Source: Bordetella parapertussis
Lineage (GTDB): Bacteria > Pseudomonadota > Gammaproteobacteria > Burkholderiales > SG8-41
Length of the DNA: 64,000 nt
Direction of reading: 5' to 3'
NCBI GenBank assembly: GCA_945864585.1
Contig: CAMBCF010000008.1
Location: forward strand, 1 to 64,000
Shown: positions 48,882 through 59,658 of the stretch, one piece after another
How positions within the stretch are numbered: the stretch's first letter is position 1
How the letters are laid out: every line of letters starts with the position of its first letter
Translations under genes and position numbers: made by a program
The notes under the pieces: model-generated
Told to the model about the DNA's origin: nothing
Database searches by the model: none
What the model saw: the letters and a program-made list of their open reading frames with translations, nothing else

Positions 48882-49957
48882 ATCCACCACCGCGCCGCGT
48901 GCTGGTGATCGTCACACGCCGCATCGGCGACGTGCTGTTGGCGACGCCCGTGGTGCGCTCGCTGAAACGCGCCTGGCCCAACGCAGCTATCGATGCCCTG
49001 GTGTTCAGCAGTAGCGCGAGCGTGCTTGCGGCCAACGCCGACATCGACCACATACACGCCATCCCCGAACGCCCCGGCATATTGCAGCATATTATTTTTA
49101 TTCTGAAATTATTCCGGCGCTATGATTTGGCGCTGTCTTTGGTTCCCGGTGATCGGCCGACTTTTTACGCCTATGCCGCAGGCCGCTCGCGCGTGGGCCT
49201 GCTGCTGCCCACGCCCAAAGAAAGCTGGAAACGCAGATTTCTGCATCACTGGGTGCCCTACCCGCTTGCGGCTACACATACCGTGCTGACACATCTCTCC
49301 GTGCTCGCGCCACTGGGCGTGCCAGCGGTGGCCGAAGTCACACCCAGCTGGCGCGCCGCCGACGCGCAGCGCGCAGCGCAGATGCTCGCACCTTTGGAAA
49401 ACGTCCGCTACATCGTGTTACACCTCTACCCCAGATTCAACTACAAAATGTGGAGCGACGCAGGCTGGCTGGAACTCGCGCGCTGGATCGCCGGGCGCGG
49501 ACTGCGCATCGTGCTCACCGGTGGGCACGACACTGCCGAAGTTGATTACGTACGCGGCCTTGCAAACCAGATGGCCATGCCGCTCAACCTCGCGGGAAAA
49601 TTGACGCTCAGCGAATGCGCCTGCGTGCTCGCGCGCGCGGCGGCCTATGTCGGCCCCGACACCGCGCTTACCCATATGGCGGCGGCGCTGGGTGTGCCTA
49701 CCGTCACGTTTTTTGGCCCGACTGACGCCGTGCAATGGGGGCCGTGGCCCAGGGGCCATGACCTAAGCCGCGCGCCGTGGCGCCGCCTGGGCGATCAAAG
49801 CAGCGGCAACGTGCGTTTGCTGCAGGGAAGTGCTGCGTGTGTGCCGTGCGGTAACGAAGGCTGCCAACGGCGCCTCGCCAGCTTCAGCGATTGTTTGTTG
49901 CAACTGCCGGCAGCGCGGGTCATCGATGCCTTACGCGATGTTGCAAATATTCAATGA
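48878..49957 (+). CDS. Glycosyltransferase family 9 (heptosyltransferase-like)
   Basis: RVLVIVTRRIGDVLLATPVVRSLKRAWP...YVGPDTALTHMAAALGVPTVTFFGPTD. Confidence 0.93.
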   Translation: MNPPPRRVLVIVTRRIGDVLLATPVVRSLKRAWPNAAIDALVFSSSASVLAANADIDHIHAIPERPGILQHIIFILKLFRRYDLALSLVPGDRPTFYAYAAGRSRVGLLLPTPKESWKRRFLHHWVPYPLAATHTVLTHLSVLAPLGVPAVAEVTPSWRAADAQRAAQMLAPLENVRYIVLHLYPRFNYKMWSDAGWLELARWIAGRGLRIVLTGGHDTAEVDYVRGLANQMAMPLNLAGKLTLSECACVLARAAAYVGPDTALTHMAAALGVPTVTFFGPTDAVQWGPWPRGHDLSRAPWRRLGDQSSGNVRLLQGSAACVPCGNEGCQRRLASFSDCLLQLPAARVIDALRDVANIQ

Positions 49958-50808
49958 TTACCAACGCTTACCTCACCCATTGCCCAGTGGGGTGCGCCTC
50001 GCCGCTGGAGGTTAGCGGTTTCAATTTGCCCGAAGGCCCATTACGGCGTTGCGCCGGCTGCGGCCAGTTGATCAGCGCGGCGAGTGAAGCGCGTTATTGG
50101 GAAACCATGGCGGCGTTCAACGCACCGGCGTTTAATCGGCCCTCACCGCGCGAAATCGAACGGCGGCGTTCAGTAGCGAACCGGCGCCTGAAAACGCTGG
50201 CGCGCCTGCTCGGCAAATCGCACGCAGATATCCGGCTTGTCGATGTAGGTTGTTCACGCGGACAGTTTGTGGATTTCGCCGCGCAAGCCGGGTTTGCCGC
50301 CGAAGGCGTTGAACCTGCGCCCGACATAGCGGCTGCCGCGCGTGCGCTGGGGCTGAATGTGCGCAGCGGTTTGCTCGAACAGCAGAACTATCCCGATGCA
50401 GCGTTCGACGCCGTGTCGTTGTTCGAAGTGGTGGAGCATTTGCGTGAACCGCTGCCACTGCTGCGCGAGTGCAGACGCATCCTCAAACCCAGCGGCATAC
50501 TGATCGTCAGCACGGGTAACACCGCCAGCTGGACGGTGGCCGCGATGGGCGCGCGCTGGGATTACTTTCACATCGAAAAAGACGGCGGACACATCAGCTT
50601 TTTCAATCCGCAATCGATTACAGCACTCGCGCGCAACGCCGGGTTTCACCTCGAACGCATTGAGACGTCGCGCGTGAAATTTCACGAGAAGGGTGAGGTT
50701 TCAAAAATGACCTACGTGCTGGGCAAAATCGCTGCGGAACTGCTGAACGTGCCCGCGCGCATTGCCCGCCGCGGGCACGACATGCTGACGTATCTGCGCC
50801 GCGACTAG
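49954..50808 (+). CDS. Class I SAM-dependent methyltransferase with N-terminal Cys motif
   Basis: LTHCPVGC...RRCAGCGQLI...RLVDVGCSRGQFVDFAAQAGF...LFEVVEHLREPL. Confidence 0.85.
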   Translation: MITNAYLTHCPVGCASPLEVSGFNLPEGPLRRCAGCGQLISAASEARYWETMAAFNAPAFNRPSPREIERRRSVANRRLKTLARLLGKSHADIRLVDVGCSRGQFVDFAAQAGFAAEGVEPAPDIAAAARALGLNVRSGLLEQQNYPDAAFDAVSLFEVVEHLREPLPLLRECRRILKPSGILIVSTGNTASWTVAAMGARWDYFHIEKDGGHISFFNPQSITALARNAGFHLERIETSRVKFHEKGEVSKMTYVLGKIAAELLNVPARIARRGHDMLTYLRRD

Positions 50809-50925
50809 CGTTTCTGCAGAATCAACACCAACGAGCGGCTGAACAGCAGTGGCCGCGAAGCGCATATTGCCGGTAAAGCTGGCGACGTGACTGTATCGTC
50901 TGCTGGTTGAGGCCAATGCGGATCC

Positions 50926-52338
50926 TTAATGCCGGGCGCAAGCCGCACCGCGACACAGCAGATACAATGTATCACCGGCCAGCGCATACTGCGCGGCTAC
51001 TTTGCCCAGCGCGGCATCGGGCAGGTTTGACAGTGCGTAGCCGTTGTCCCATAGCGCCGGCGCAAAGGTCAGCACAGCTTGCGGCAGTCGCTGAATATTG
51101 ATATACGCTGTCACCGACTGTCCGGCGGCGCTGACATCGTGGCTGTACAGCGGGAACCCTGCGCTGCGCTGAATCACCTGTCGCGCCACCAACGCATAGT
51201 TCTCGCCCCGCACCTGCTGTTGATACAGCGGAAACACTACCAGCGCCAGCAAAAACTTGAGCGCCACCATGGCCCACAGCCAGCGCATGGCCGTGCGCAC
51301 ATGCGCATCACCGAGCGACTCCAAGGCGACGGCCAACGCCAACGCGAGCAGCGGCAGCACCGGCATCAGATAGCGAATATGACTCTGCGGCGCCAGCCAG
51401 AATGGAATGAACGCTATGACCACAATAGCGAGAGATGTTGTAACTATTTGATTTTTAGCGATATTTTTGAGTACGCGCCGACGCCACAGCCACCACAGCA
51501 CCAGCAAGGAAAGCGGCGCCAACCGCAACAATGTCTCCAGCGGATAGGCAATCAATTTCCACAAATACGCATACACGCCCAGCGGCATCAGCTTGTCGGC
51601 AATCTCCGCTGCCATGCGGCTATTGTGCGTCTGATCGCCGCCAATTAAATAGGCCCACGCAAACGGCGCGCCCAGCGTCAACGCAGCCAGCAACAAAGGC
51701 AGCGGTTGCAACAGAACTTTACGCGCGTCACGCCGCCACAAAAATACCAGCACTGCCGCGCCGATGAACGCGTAAACAATAATGCCTTTGGTCAAAAAAG
51801 CCGCGGTGGCGAATAACAACGTGACCAGCAGCCAGGCTGTGCGGCGCGTTTCCACCGCCAGCCACAGCGCCGCGATCGCGCCGAACACCAGCATGCCGAG
51901 CAAGGGGTCGCGATAGCCGAGCCAGCCCCGGTACAACAGAATGTCACCAAAAGTCACTGCGATCGCGGCCGCCAGCGCCGCCAGCGCAGCATTGCGGCAC
52001 AGACGATGCGCCAGAAATGCGAGCATCGCTCCGCTGAATGCGGTGGCAGCGATCATGATCGCACGCGTAACGCCCGGCGCATGCTCCCACCCCACCGCGC
52101 TGGCCAGCAAAATAATCAGCCAGTTGGCAAATACCCCATGCCGCGCATCCAGGCCATACAGCCACAACCGCAACCAGTCGCCGCGCTGCCACATCTCCAG
52201 CGATGCGTTCACCAGGATGCCCTCCTCGCCCACCAGAAAAAACCACAGGGTCGGGATCGAGCTGGCGATGGCCGCCGCATAGATGAGCCAGGCTTGTCGT
52301 GTAAGCTCCGGCGCGAGAGGACGGGGCGCGTTATTCAC
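50926..52338 (-). CDS. Membrane glycosyltransferase (GT39/ArnT-like)
   Basis: Multi-TM protein; DARHGVFANW...YRGWLGYRDPLLGMLVFGAIAALWLA...FWLAPQSHIRYLMPVLPLLALALA; GTG start chosen. Confidence 0.75.
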   Translation of the reverse strand: MNNAPRPLAPELTRQAWLIYAAAIASSIPTLWFFLVGEEGILVNASLEMWQRGDWLRLWLYGLDARHGVFANWLIILLASAVGWEHAPGVTRAIMIAATAFSGAMLAFLAHRLCRNAALAALAAAIAVTFGDILLYRGWLGYRDPLLGMLVFGAIAALWLAVETRRTAWLLVTLLFATAAFLTKGIIVYAFIGAAVLVFLWRRDARKVLLQPLPLLLAALTLGAPFAWAYLIGGDQTHNSRMAAEIADKLMPLGVYAYLWKLIAYPLETLLRLAPLSLLVLWWLWRRRVLKNIAKNQIVTTSLAIVVIAFIPFWLAPQSHIRYLMPVLPLLALALAVALESLGDAHVRTAMRWLWAMVALKFLLALVVFPLYQQQVRGENYALVARQVIQRSAGFPLYSHDVSAAGQSVTAYINIQRLPQAVLTFAPALWDNGYALSNLPDAALGKVAAQYALAGDTLYLLCRGAACARH

Positions 52339-53573
52339 AGTGTCTCCGGCCGGTACAGTCCCGCACGCACACGACCCGCATCCAGATCGCTGAAGAAGCG
52401 TTGCAGCACGCGCCGGTTGCATTCGGGGTACGCGTGATGCTCGTCGGTGAATTCCGCCGCGGCGCAGCCGTACTGTTCCGAAGCGCCGGCGTCGATCACG
52501 CTCACCTGGTAACGCCGCGCCCAGGTGTCGAGGCTGGCTTTGGTGCGGTCCAGGCAAGCTTTCCAGCGCGGATGGCTGCGCAGGGTTTTTTCCATGCCGG
52601 GCGCCAGCGCGGGGAGTATGAAAATCATGCGTCCGCCGCTCGCGGCTAAACGTTGCGCGGATTCTCCCAGCCCCTCTAGGTACGCCGCATTGGGTTCGCC
52701 CCCGGGTGCGCACAGGTGTTTGGTGTATTTGGAACTGGGCGCGGCCGCGGCCACCGCAAGCGTGGCTGCCCGAGCCGGCGTGAGCCGGCTGTCGTTGGCG
52801 AAGGTCCAACTGCCATCGTAGCGATAACCGCGGCACAGTCCGCGATTGATCACATCAAAATCGCGCGCTACGGAACCATCGGCACAACGATACGGTGCGC
52901 CGCCCACATCAAAAAACGCATGCCACAAACTGTTTCCGGGTTCGGCGCTTTTCAACGCCGCGGCCAGCAGCGTGCCGAGATTCGCCACGCGCGGCCATGA
53001 CAGCGCATCTTCGAGACGTTTGGCGAACGCGACGCGGTGAACCAGGTAGGCGCGCTCCACCGCTTGCGCGGAAAGGTCTAGCTCGCCCACCGCGCCCGGC
53101 AGATAAATATTGCCCACTGACCAATCCAGCCCCGCCAGCACCCAGCGCACGCGCTGCGGCCAGTGTTGCGTCACGTAATGCGCTTCGCCCGCGACCGAGG
53201 CGGTGGCGTTCCCCGTCACCGTCAGGTTATAACTGCGCCAGCCGGCGGGCAGTACATCCTGGGTGACGCCCATCAGCGTCGAAGAGCCGAGCACCAGGGC
53301 ATTGATCTCCGCCAATCGATCCGCCAGCCGCAGCACCTTGAACGGCCCGGTGTAACCCACCGGCGGCGCGTAGGTCACCCCGCGCGTGGCCTGCTGCCAC
53401 ACTGAGGCGGCGCGCGTGGCTTGCAGATTGCCGAGGCCGCGGTCACCCAATATGAGGTTGAGTGTGAGCACCAGCGCCAGCGCCAATCCCAATGCACCGA
53501 GAAGCGCGGCCACATAACGGCGCAGCGCCTTGTGCGCGGGCGCCTGCGGAATTTGCGGCGTTGCGGGGGCCAT
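52335..53573 (-). CDS. SGNH-like/AlgJ-DltD-analogous membrane-anchored protein, copy 2
   Basis: N-terminal TM; VLGSSTLMGVT (GxS-like) and C-terminal FTDEHHAYPEC (DxxH); partner of adjacent MBOAT. Confidence 0.6.
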   Translation of the reverse strand: MAPATPQIPQAPAHKALRRYVAALLGALGLALALVLTLNLILGDRGLGNLQATRAASVWQQATRGVTYAPPVGYTGPFKVLRLADRLAEINALVLGSSTLMGVTQDVLPAGWRSYNLTVTGNATASVAGEAHYVTQHWPQRVRWVLAGLDWSVGNIYLPGAVGELDLSAQAVERAYLVHRVAFAKRLEDALSWPRVANLGTLLAAALKSAEPGNSLWHAFFDVGGAPYRCADGSVARDFDVINRGLCRGYRYDGSWTFANDSRLTPARAATLAVAAAAPSSKYTKHLCAPGGEPNAAYLEGLGESAQRLAASGGRMIFILPALAPGMEKTLRSHPRWKACLDRTKASLDTWARRYQVSVIDAGASEQYGCAAAEFTDEHHAYPECNRRVLQRFFSDLDAGRVRAGLYRPETL

Positions 53574-55129
53574 CAAAATTGAAAATACAGAAACTCGGAC
53601 TGCCGGTGCAGATTGACGATGGCGGCAAACGCCACCGCCGCCACCACCAATCCCGCCGCCACACCGGGCCGCCACAACAGGAGCCGCGCAGCAGCCATAT
53701 CGCGCGGAATCAGCAACGCCGGATTAAAGCGCGCCATGATCTGCTGCGTGTTCGGGGCGAACCACGCGATGGCGAGCAGGATGACGATCCAGTTGATCAA
53801 TCCGCCGCTAACCAACCCGCGCGAGTTGGCAAACGACACCCCGTTCAGCGACAGCCATGCCCCCACTGCACCCCACTGCGCCAACCAATGATCCGGCACA
53901 GCGAGTCCGTGCAAACCCCACATGCCGCCAATAATTTGCAGCGCATGCGGCACGCTGTCCGCGCGAAAAAACGCCAGGCCCACCAGCCACGCCACAAACG
54001 TCAGCGCGATGGCGGCCGCGGTACCCAGGCGCGTGGGGTGCTTGCGATCCTGACCCAGGCGCTTGCGCAGCATGCGCCACCACTGGTTCACGCACAGATA
54101 GAAGCCGTGCAAAATGCCAAACACGATATAGGTCCAGCCTGCGCCGTGCCACAGGCCGCACAAAAACATCGTAATCATCACGCTGGCGTAGCGCCGCCAC
54201 GCGCGCTTGCGCTTCCCGCCCAGCGGCACAAACACATAGTCACGCAAAAATCGCGACAGTGTCATGTGCCAGCGATTCCACAGTTCCGCGATGTTCACGG
54301 CCTTGTACGGCGAATGAAAATTCAGCGGCAAATGCACACCGAATACGCGCGACAAACCGATCGCCATGTCGGAATAACCCGAAAAATCAAAGTACAGCTG
54401 CAACGCGTAGGCCAGCACCGCGCACCACGCCTCGATCAACGTCGGCGGCGTTCCCGCGCCGGGGAGTGCAAACAAGGGCGCCACATAAGGGGCAATGCCA
54501 TCGGCCAGAATCACTTTCTTGAACAAGCCGATAAAAAATATGGTGAGTCCGACGGCGACGTTTTCCAGCTGCACGCGATACGTCGATGCACGCGCGAACT
54601 GCGGCATCATCTCGGCGTGGTGCAGGATGGGCCCCGCGATCAGGTGCGGGAAATAGGTCACGAACAAACAATAGTGAACAAAGTTGTATTCCTTCACTTT
54701 GCCCTGGCAGGTATCCACCAGAAAAGCGATCTGGGTAAACGTAAAAAACGAAATGCCCAGCGGCAAAATAATTTCCGCCTGCGGCGGCGCAACGCCCATC
54801 AATCCGGCGGCGTTGGCGAGAAAGAAATTGCTGTACTTGTAATACCCCAGCAGCAGCAGATTCGCGGCAACCGCGGCGATGGCCAAAGCCTTTCTTTTCG
54901 CAGCATCAGCGGACGCGACACGCGCGATGGCCATGCCCGCGCAGTAGTTGAACACGATCGACAGCAGCAATAGCGTCACGTACGCCGGATTCCACCAGCC
55001 ATAGAAAAATAACGACGCAACCGCAAGCCATCCTGCCGCCAGCATATGACTCGTTCGCGCGAATAAAAAAAACAGCGCAAACGTCAGCGGCAGAAAAACG
55101 AAAATGAAGGCGTGAGAGTTAAACAGCAT
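53573..55129 (-). CDS. MBOAT family O-acyltransferase, copy 2
   Basis: MLFNSHAFIFVFLPLTFALFFLFAR...HLIAGPILHHAEMMPQF...MTLSRFLRDYVFVPLGGKRK...GLWHGAGWTYIVFGILHGFYL. Confidence 0.95.
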   Translation of the reverse strand: MLFNSHAFIFVFLPLTFALFFLFARTSHMLAAGWLAVASLFFYGWWNPAYVTLLLLSIVFNYCAGMAIARVASADAAKRKALAIAAVAANLLLLGYYKYSNFFLANAAGLMGVAPPQAEIILPLGISFFTFTQIAFLVDTCQGKVKEYNFVHYCLFVTYFPHLIAGPILHHAEMMPQFARASTYRVQLENVAVGLTIFFIGLFKKVILADGIAPYVAPLFALPGAGTPPTLIEAWCAVLAYALQLYFDFSGYSDMAIGLSRVFGVHLPLNFHSPYKAVNIAELWNRWHMTLSRFLRDYVFVPLGGKRKRAWRRYASVMITMFLCGLWHGAGWTYIVFGILHGFYLCVNQWWRMLRKRLGQDRKHPTRLGTAAAIALTFVAWLVGLAFFRADSVPHALQIIGGMWGLHGLAVPDHWLAQWGAVGAWLSLNGVSFANSRGLVSGGLINWIVILLAIAWFAPNTQQIMARFNPALLIPRDMAAARLLLWRPGVAAGLVVAAVAFAAIVNLHRQSEFLYFQF

Positions 55130-55190
55130 GCTTATCCATGTAGCGCCCGGCGTGAGGGAAGTTTAGCATTCGTCATCACGCGCACCCGCC

Positions 55191-56408
55191 TCACAATGAC
55201 GGCCGGTAGAGCCCTGGAACGACGACGCCCCGCGCATGATCACGCCAGTAGTAGCCCATCACCCGTGCATGACACTCCGGCCATGCATGATTCTCGTCGA
55301 GAAACTCCTCCGCTTTACAGCCAAAGGTTTCGGATGCGGCGGCATCGATAATCGCCACCTGATACTCGAGCGCCCAGGTGTTCAACGCCGATTTTGTGCG
55401 TTCAAGGCAGGTCTGAGACGGCTGCGCTTTTGCCATCGCGTGCTCCATGCCGGGTATCAAAGGCGGCACGATGAACACCACGTGCCCGCCGTTGTAATTC
55501 ATGCGTTGCGCCAGCGCGCCCAAGCGGCGCAAGTAGGCCGGATTGGGCGCGCCCTGTGTGGAACACAAGTGCCTGGAAAATTGCGAACTGGGCGCGGCAG
55601 CGGCCTGCGCCAGCACGCGCGCGCGCGCTTCGCTCAAATGGCGTTCGCCGGCAAACGTCCAACTGCCGTCATAACGAAACCCCAGACACGCGCCACGGTT
55701 AATCACATCAAAGTCGCGCGCGGCTGCGCCCTCTGCGCAACGGTATTCGGCGCCCGCAAGATCAAAAAACGTGCGCTGGAACGCCGCCAGCGGTTGCGCA
55801 GATTTCCACACGGCGCGTAACGCGTTGCCGAGGTTCTCAACCTTGGGTAACGACAAGGCATCGGCTATCTTGCGTGCCGGTGAAACAGTAGTTGCGCCAT
55901 AGCCCGCTAGCTGCGCCTGCGGGGCCAGGTCGAGGGTGGCCACATCACCGTGTTGATAAATCATTCCCACCGCCCAATCGAGACCGATCACCAGGTTGCG
56001 CACGCGCGTGGCGTGATGGCGCTCGAGGTACTCGGCCTCGCCGGTGACGGTGGATGTTGCGTTGGCGGTGAGCGAAAAATTGTAAGCGCGCAGCGGCGGC
56101 GGAAACATCGCTTCGGTCACGCCCATCAGCGACGATGCGCCCAACACCACGGTGTTGATCGGCTGCGTGTGATCAATCAGCCGATCGGCAAGCCGATGCG
56201 CCTTGAACGGCCGCGAATTCGTAACCGGCGGCGCATAGGTGACGCCATGGGTTGCCTGCTGCCATGCGCTGGCCTGAGTTACCGCTTCCGCGCTGCCCAG
56301 GCCGCGCTCGCCCAAGGCCAGGTTGAGCACCAGTATGATCAATAACGGCAAAGAAAAAAATGCAATAAAAACAGATAGATAGCGCTTGTGATGGGATTCT
56401 GGATGCAC
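55191..56408 (-). CDS. SGNH-like/AlgJ-DltD-analogous membrane-anchored protein, copy 1
   Basis: Paralogue of 52335..53573: VVLGASSLMGVTEAMFPP...FDVINRGACLGFRYDGSWTFAGE...FLDENHAWPEC. Confidence 0.6.
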   Translation of the reverse strand: MHPESHHKRYLSVFIAFFSLPLLIILVLNLALGERGLGSAEAVTQASAWQQATHGVTYAPPVTNSRPFKAHRLADRLIDHTQPINTVVLGASSLMGVTEAMFPPPLRAYNFSLTANATSTVTGEAEYLERHHATRVRNLVIGLDWAVGMIYQHGDVATLDLAPQAQLAGYGATTVSPARKIADALSLPKVENLGNALRAVWKSAQPLAAFQRTFFDLAGAEYRCAEGAAARDFDVINRGACLGFRYDGSWTFAGERHLSEARARVLAQAAAAPSSQFSRHLCSTQGAPNPAYLRRLGALAQRMNYNGGHVVFIVPPLIPGMEHAMAKAQPSQTCLERTKSALNTWALEYQVAIIDAAASETFGCKAEEFLDENHAWPECHARVMGYYWRDHARGVVVPGLYRPSL

Positions 56409-56412
56409 GGTA

Positions 56413-57948
56413 TCAGAACTGAAAATAAAGAAACTCGGACTTCTTGTGCAGATTCACCACGATCACCAGAGCCAGTACTGCACATGGCGCTGCCAGCCAA
56501 GCCGCGGGCCGCCAGCACCACCAGTGTCGCGCATCACTCGCGGCAAACGCGCCCAGCACAGGTTGCGCGCGGCTCATGATTTGCTGCGTGTTGGGCGCGA
56601 ACCACACCACCAGCAGCAGCAACACGATCCAGTAGCTCAGTCCCGCGGTAACCAATCCGCGTGTGTCCGTAAACGCCACGCCCTGCGCGGACAGCCACAA
56701 TCCTGCGTCGCCCCACTTCGCCAGCCATTGATCGGGCAACGCGAAACCGTGGAGACCCGCCATGCCCCGCAACATCAGCCACGCAGTCGACATACTGTCC
56801 GCACGAAAAATCACCCAGCCCACCACCACCGCGATAAAGGTAAGGCCGCACCCCAGCGCGCGGCCCCACGCCGTAGCCTGCGGCGCGTATCCCAAGGTGC
56901 GCCGCAAGGCGATCCAGCCGTGGTTGACGCACAGATACACGCCGTGCAACGCGCCCCACAGCACAAACGTCCAGCCTGCGCCATGCCACAGCCCGCCCAG
57001 CAGCATGGTGACCAGCACGTTGATATAACGCCGCGCGGGCCCTTTGCGATTGCCGCCCAACGGCACATACAGATAGTCACGCAAAAATCGCGACAGCGTG
57101 ATGTGCCAACGGCGCCAGAACTCAATGATGTTTACCGCCTGGTACGGTGAATAAAAATTAGCCGGCAATTTCACCCCAAACAGCAGCGACAAGCCCACGG
57201 CCATGTCGGAGTACCCTGAAAAATCAAAGTACAACTGAAAGGTGTACGCCAGCGCGCCGCTCCATGCTTCGAGAAATGTCAGCGCGGCGCCGCCACGCGC
57301 GGCGTCGAATATGGGCACAACATACACACCCACGCCATCGGCGATCAGCACTTTCTTGGCCAGCCCCAGCACCAGCAAGGTCGCGCCCGCAGCCAGCTTG
57401 CCCGCGTCGGGATGGTAAATCTCACGCCGCGCAAATTGCGGCATCATTTCCGCGTGGTGCAATATCGGCCCGGCGATGAGGTGCGGAAAATAGCTGACGA
57501 ACAGGGCGTAATGCACGAAGCTGTATTCGCGCGCCTTGCCTTGATAGGCGTCCACCAGGAAAGCAATCTGGGTAAAGGTGAAAAACGAAATGCCCAAAGG
57601 CAGAATAATTTCGCCCAAACTGAAGTGCGTTTGCAATGCGCCATTCAGATTGTCGATAAAAAAATTGGCGTACTTGTAGTAGCCCAGCAAAGCGAGATCA
57701 GCCGCCAGCGCGAGCAGCAACAGTTTGCGTGAGCGCGTCTGCACGATGGCGAGGCCGATGCGATAGTTGAACACCATCGATAACACCAGCAGCCCCACAT
57801 ACGCGGGGTTCCACCAGCCATAAAAAAATAAAGAGGCGAGGGTGAGCCAGGCCGCTGCAGCCATCGGACTGCGCCGCCCCAGCACAAAAAATCCTGCCAG
57901 GGTCAGCGGCAGAAACAAAAAAATGAAAGGCAGTGAATTAAAAAGCAT
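56413..57948 (-). CDS. MBOAT family O-acyltransferase, copy 1
   Basis: MLFNSLPFIFLFLPLTLAGFFVLGRRS...HLIAGPILHHAEMMPQF...ITLSRFLRDYLYVPLGGNRKG...GLWHGAGWTFVLWGALHGVYL. Confidence 0.95.
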   Translation of the reverse strand: MLFNSLPFIFLFLPLTLAGFFVLGRRSPMAAAAWLTLASLFFYGWWNPAYVGLLVLSMVFNYRIGLAIVQTRSRKLLLLALAADLALLGYYKYANFFIDNLNGALQTHFSLGEIILPLGISFFTFTQIAFLVDAYQGKAREYSFVHYALFVSYFPHLIAGPILHHAEMMPQFARREIYHPDAGKLAAGATLLVLGLAKKVLIADGVGVYVVPIFDAARGGAALTFLEAWSGALAYTFQLYFDFSGYSDMAVGLSLLFGVKLPANFYSPYQAVNIIEFWRRWHITLSRFLRDYLYVPLGGNRKGPARRYINVLVTMLLGGLWHGAGWTFVLWGALHGVYLCVNHGWIALRRTLGYAPQATAWGRALGCGLTFIAVVVGWVIFRADSMSTAWLMLRGMAGLHGFALPDQWLAKWGDAGLWLSAQGVAFTDTRGLVTAGLSYWIVLLLLVVWFAPNTQQIMSRAQPVLGAFAASDARHWWCWRPAAWLAAPCAVLALVIVVNLHKKSEFLYFQF

Positions 57949-57968
57949 GGGTGCCCGCGCGCTGACGG

Positions 57969-59075
57969 CTACGCGCCTGGCCACGCGTTGCAGGCAGCAA
58001 TCACTGCTTGCACCTGTGTCTCGCTCATCACCGGGCTGATCGGCAAACTCAGCACTTCGCGGTGGATGGCTTCGGTCACCGGATAGGCGCGGCCATGCCA
58101 TTCGCGATATGCCTGCTGCTGATGCGGCGGCAGTGGATAGTGTATCAGCGTGTCCACAGCGCAATCCTGCAGATGCTTTTGCAATGCATCCCGTGCAGGG
58201 CTGCGCACTACAAACACATGCCACACCGGTTCGTTGTTCGCGCCCACCACCGGCAGGGTGATTTGCGGCTGGCGAATTTCACTCAAATAACGGCCGGCGA
58301 TTTCACGCCGGCGTTGATTGTCGGCATCCACGCGCGCGAGCTTCACGCGCAGCAATGCGGCCTGCAATTCGTCCAGCCGGCTGTTCACTCCCTTGTGCAG
58401 ATTCTCATACTTGCGCTGCGAGCCGTAGTTGCGCAAGGCGCGCAAGGTGTCAGCGAGCGCATCGTCGTTAGTAGTTACCGCGCCGCCATCACCCAGCGCG
58501 CCGAGATTCTTGCTGGGGAAAAAACTATGCCCGGCGGCATCGCCCAGTGCGCCCGCGCGCACACCCGCATGGCGCGCGCCGTGCGCCTGCGCGCAATCTT
58601 CGAGCACACTGAGACCGTGGCGCCGGGCCAACGCGTTGATCGCGCTCATGTCCGCGGTTTGACCATACAGATGCACCGGCAAAATCGCGCGCGTACGCGC
58701 ACTTAAATGCGCCTCGATCTGGCTCGCATCGAGATTACAGGTTGCCGCTTCAGGCTCGACCAGCACCGGCGTCAGTGCATTTTCGGTAATCGCCAGAATG
58801 GTCGCGATATAGGTGTTTGCCGGCACTATGACTTCATCACCTGTTGCCAGTACCCCCAGTTCACGCCACGCACGCAATGTCAGCGTCAGCGCGTCGAGGC
58901 CATTGCCGACACCCACGCAATGGCGCGTGCCGCAGTACGCCGCATACTCGCGCTCAAACGCATCCAGCTCTTTTCCCATCACGTACCAGCCGCTGTCGAG
59001 CACGCGGGTGAACGCCGCGATCAGCGCGTCGCGGTCACGTGCGTTGATGCCGAGCAGGTCAAGAAACGGGATCAT
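57969..59075 (-). CDS. DegT/DnrJ/EryC1/StrS aminotransferase (FdtB/QdtB-like)
   Basis: [63 protein letters not shown]...[21 protein letters not shown]. Confidence 0.93.
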   Translation of the reverse strand: MIPFLDLLGINARDRDALIAAFTRVLDSGWYVMGKELDAFEREYAAYCGTRHCVGVGNGLDALTLTLRAWRELGVLATGDEVIVPANTYIATILAITENALTPVLVEPEAATCNLDASQIEAHLSARTRAILPVHLYGQTADMSAINALARRHGLSVLEDCAQAHGARHAGVRAGALGDAAGHSFFPSKNLGALGDGGAVTTNDDALADTLRALRNYGSQRKYENLHKGVNSRLDELQAALLRVKLARVDADNQRRREIAGRYLSEIRQPQITLPVVGANNEPVWHVFVVRSPARDALQKHLQDCAVDTLIHYPLPPHQQQAYREWHGRAYPVTEAIHREVLSLPISPVMSETQVQAVIAACNAWPGA

Positions 59076-59658
59076 GTATTACTTTCACCGGTGTGGGCAG
59101 CAGCGCGGCATGGCGCTTAAACGATGCTTCGACCGGCCGGCGCTGGGTTGCGTAAAGATAATCCGCCGCTGTTTCCCCCGTGCGCACGCCGCCAAAGCGC
59201 TGCATGAAGCGCCACACCGAGCGATTGGCCTTGCGCACCGCGAAATACGAGCGGTTAAAGCCCAAAGTATCCAGCGCATAATGATAAACAATCAGCAGCG
59301 ACTCCACGGCGTGCGTGACCGGCACGCCATCTTTCATCACCCAACTGCCAAAACAAAAACTGTCGTCGAAGGGCTGGTAGATGCGAACAGTGCCGACTTT
59401 CGCCCCGGATTTTTCTTCGACGACAAAATAGGCCTGATCCGCAGTGTGTGCATACTGAGCGAGCCAGGTAACTTGGTGGGCAATTTCGGTGCTGGTGGGC
59501 GAAAGGTAGCGGTGCTTTTTAGGATCGGTGCGCAGTTGCACGATGAACGCCGCATCCTCCACACCGGCATTGCGCAGAATAAGTTGATGGCCCACCAGTT
59601 GCTGTGCTTTCTGAATCTTCGGAACAGAGGCCATGGCTACACTGCCGCGCGCGCTCAA
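59059..59658 (-). CDS. GNAT family N-acetyltransferase
   Basis: [31 protein letters not shown]...[29 protein letters not shown]. Confidence 0.85.
   Translation of the reverse strand: MSARGSVAMASVPKIQKAQQLVGHQLILRNAGVEDAAFIVQLRTDPKKHRYLSPTSTEIAHQVTWLAQYAHTADQAYFVVEEKSGAKVGTVRIYQPFDDSFCFGSWVMKDGVPVTHAVESLLIVYHYALDTLGFNRSYFAVRKANRSVWRFMQRFGGVRTGETAADYLYATQRRPVEASFKRHAALLPTPVKVIHDPVS

Noticed and set aside
52339-52836. N-terminal extension of the GT39-like ORF to 52836
   Set aside because: Extension overlaps the downstream end of the SGNH-like gene in another frame and looks non-membrane; the GTG at 52338 overlapping the previous stop is more likely.
53492-54973. 493-aa plus-strand ORF
   Set aside because: Antisense shadow of MBOAT copy 2; no recognisable motifs.
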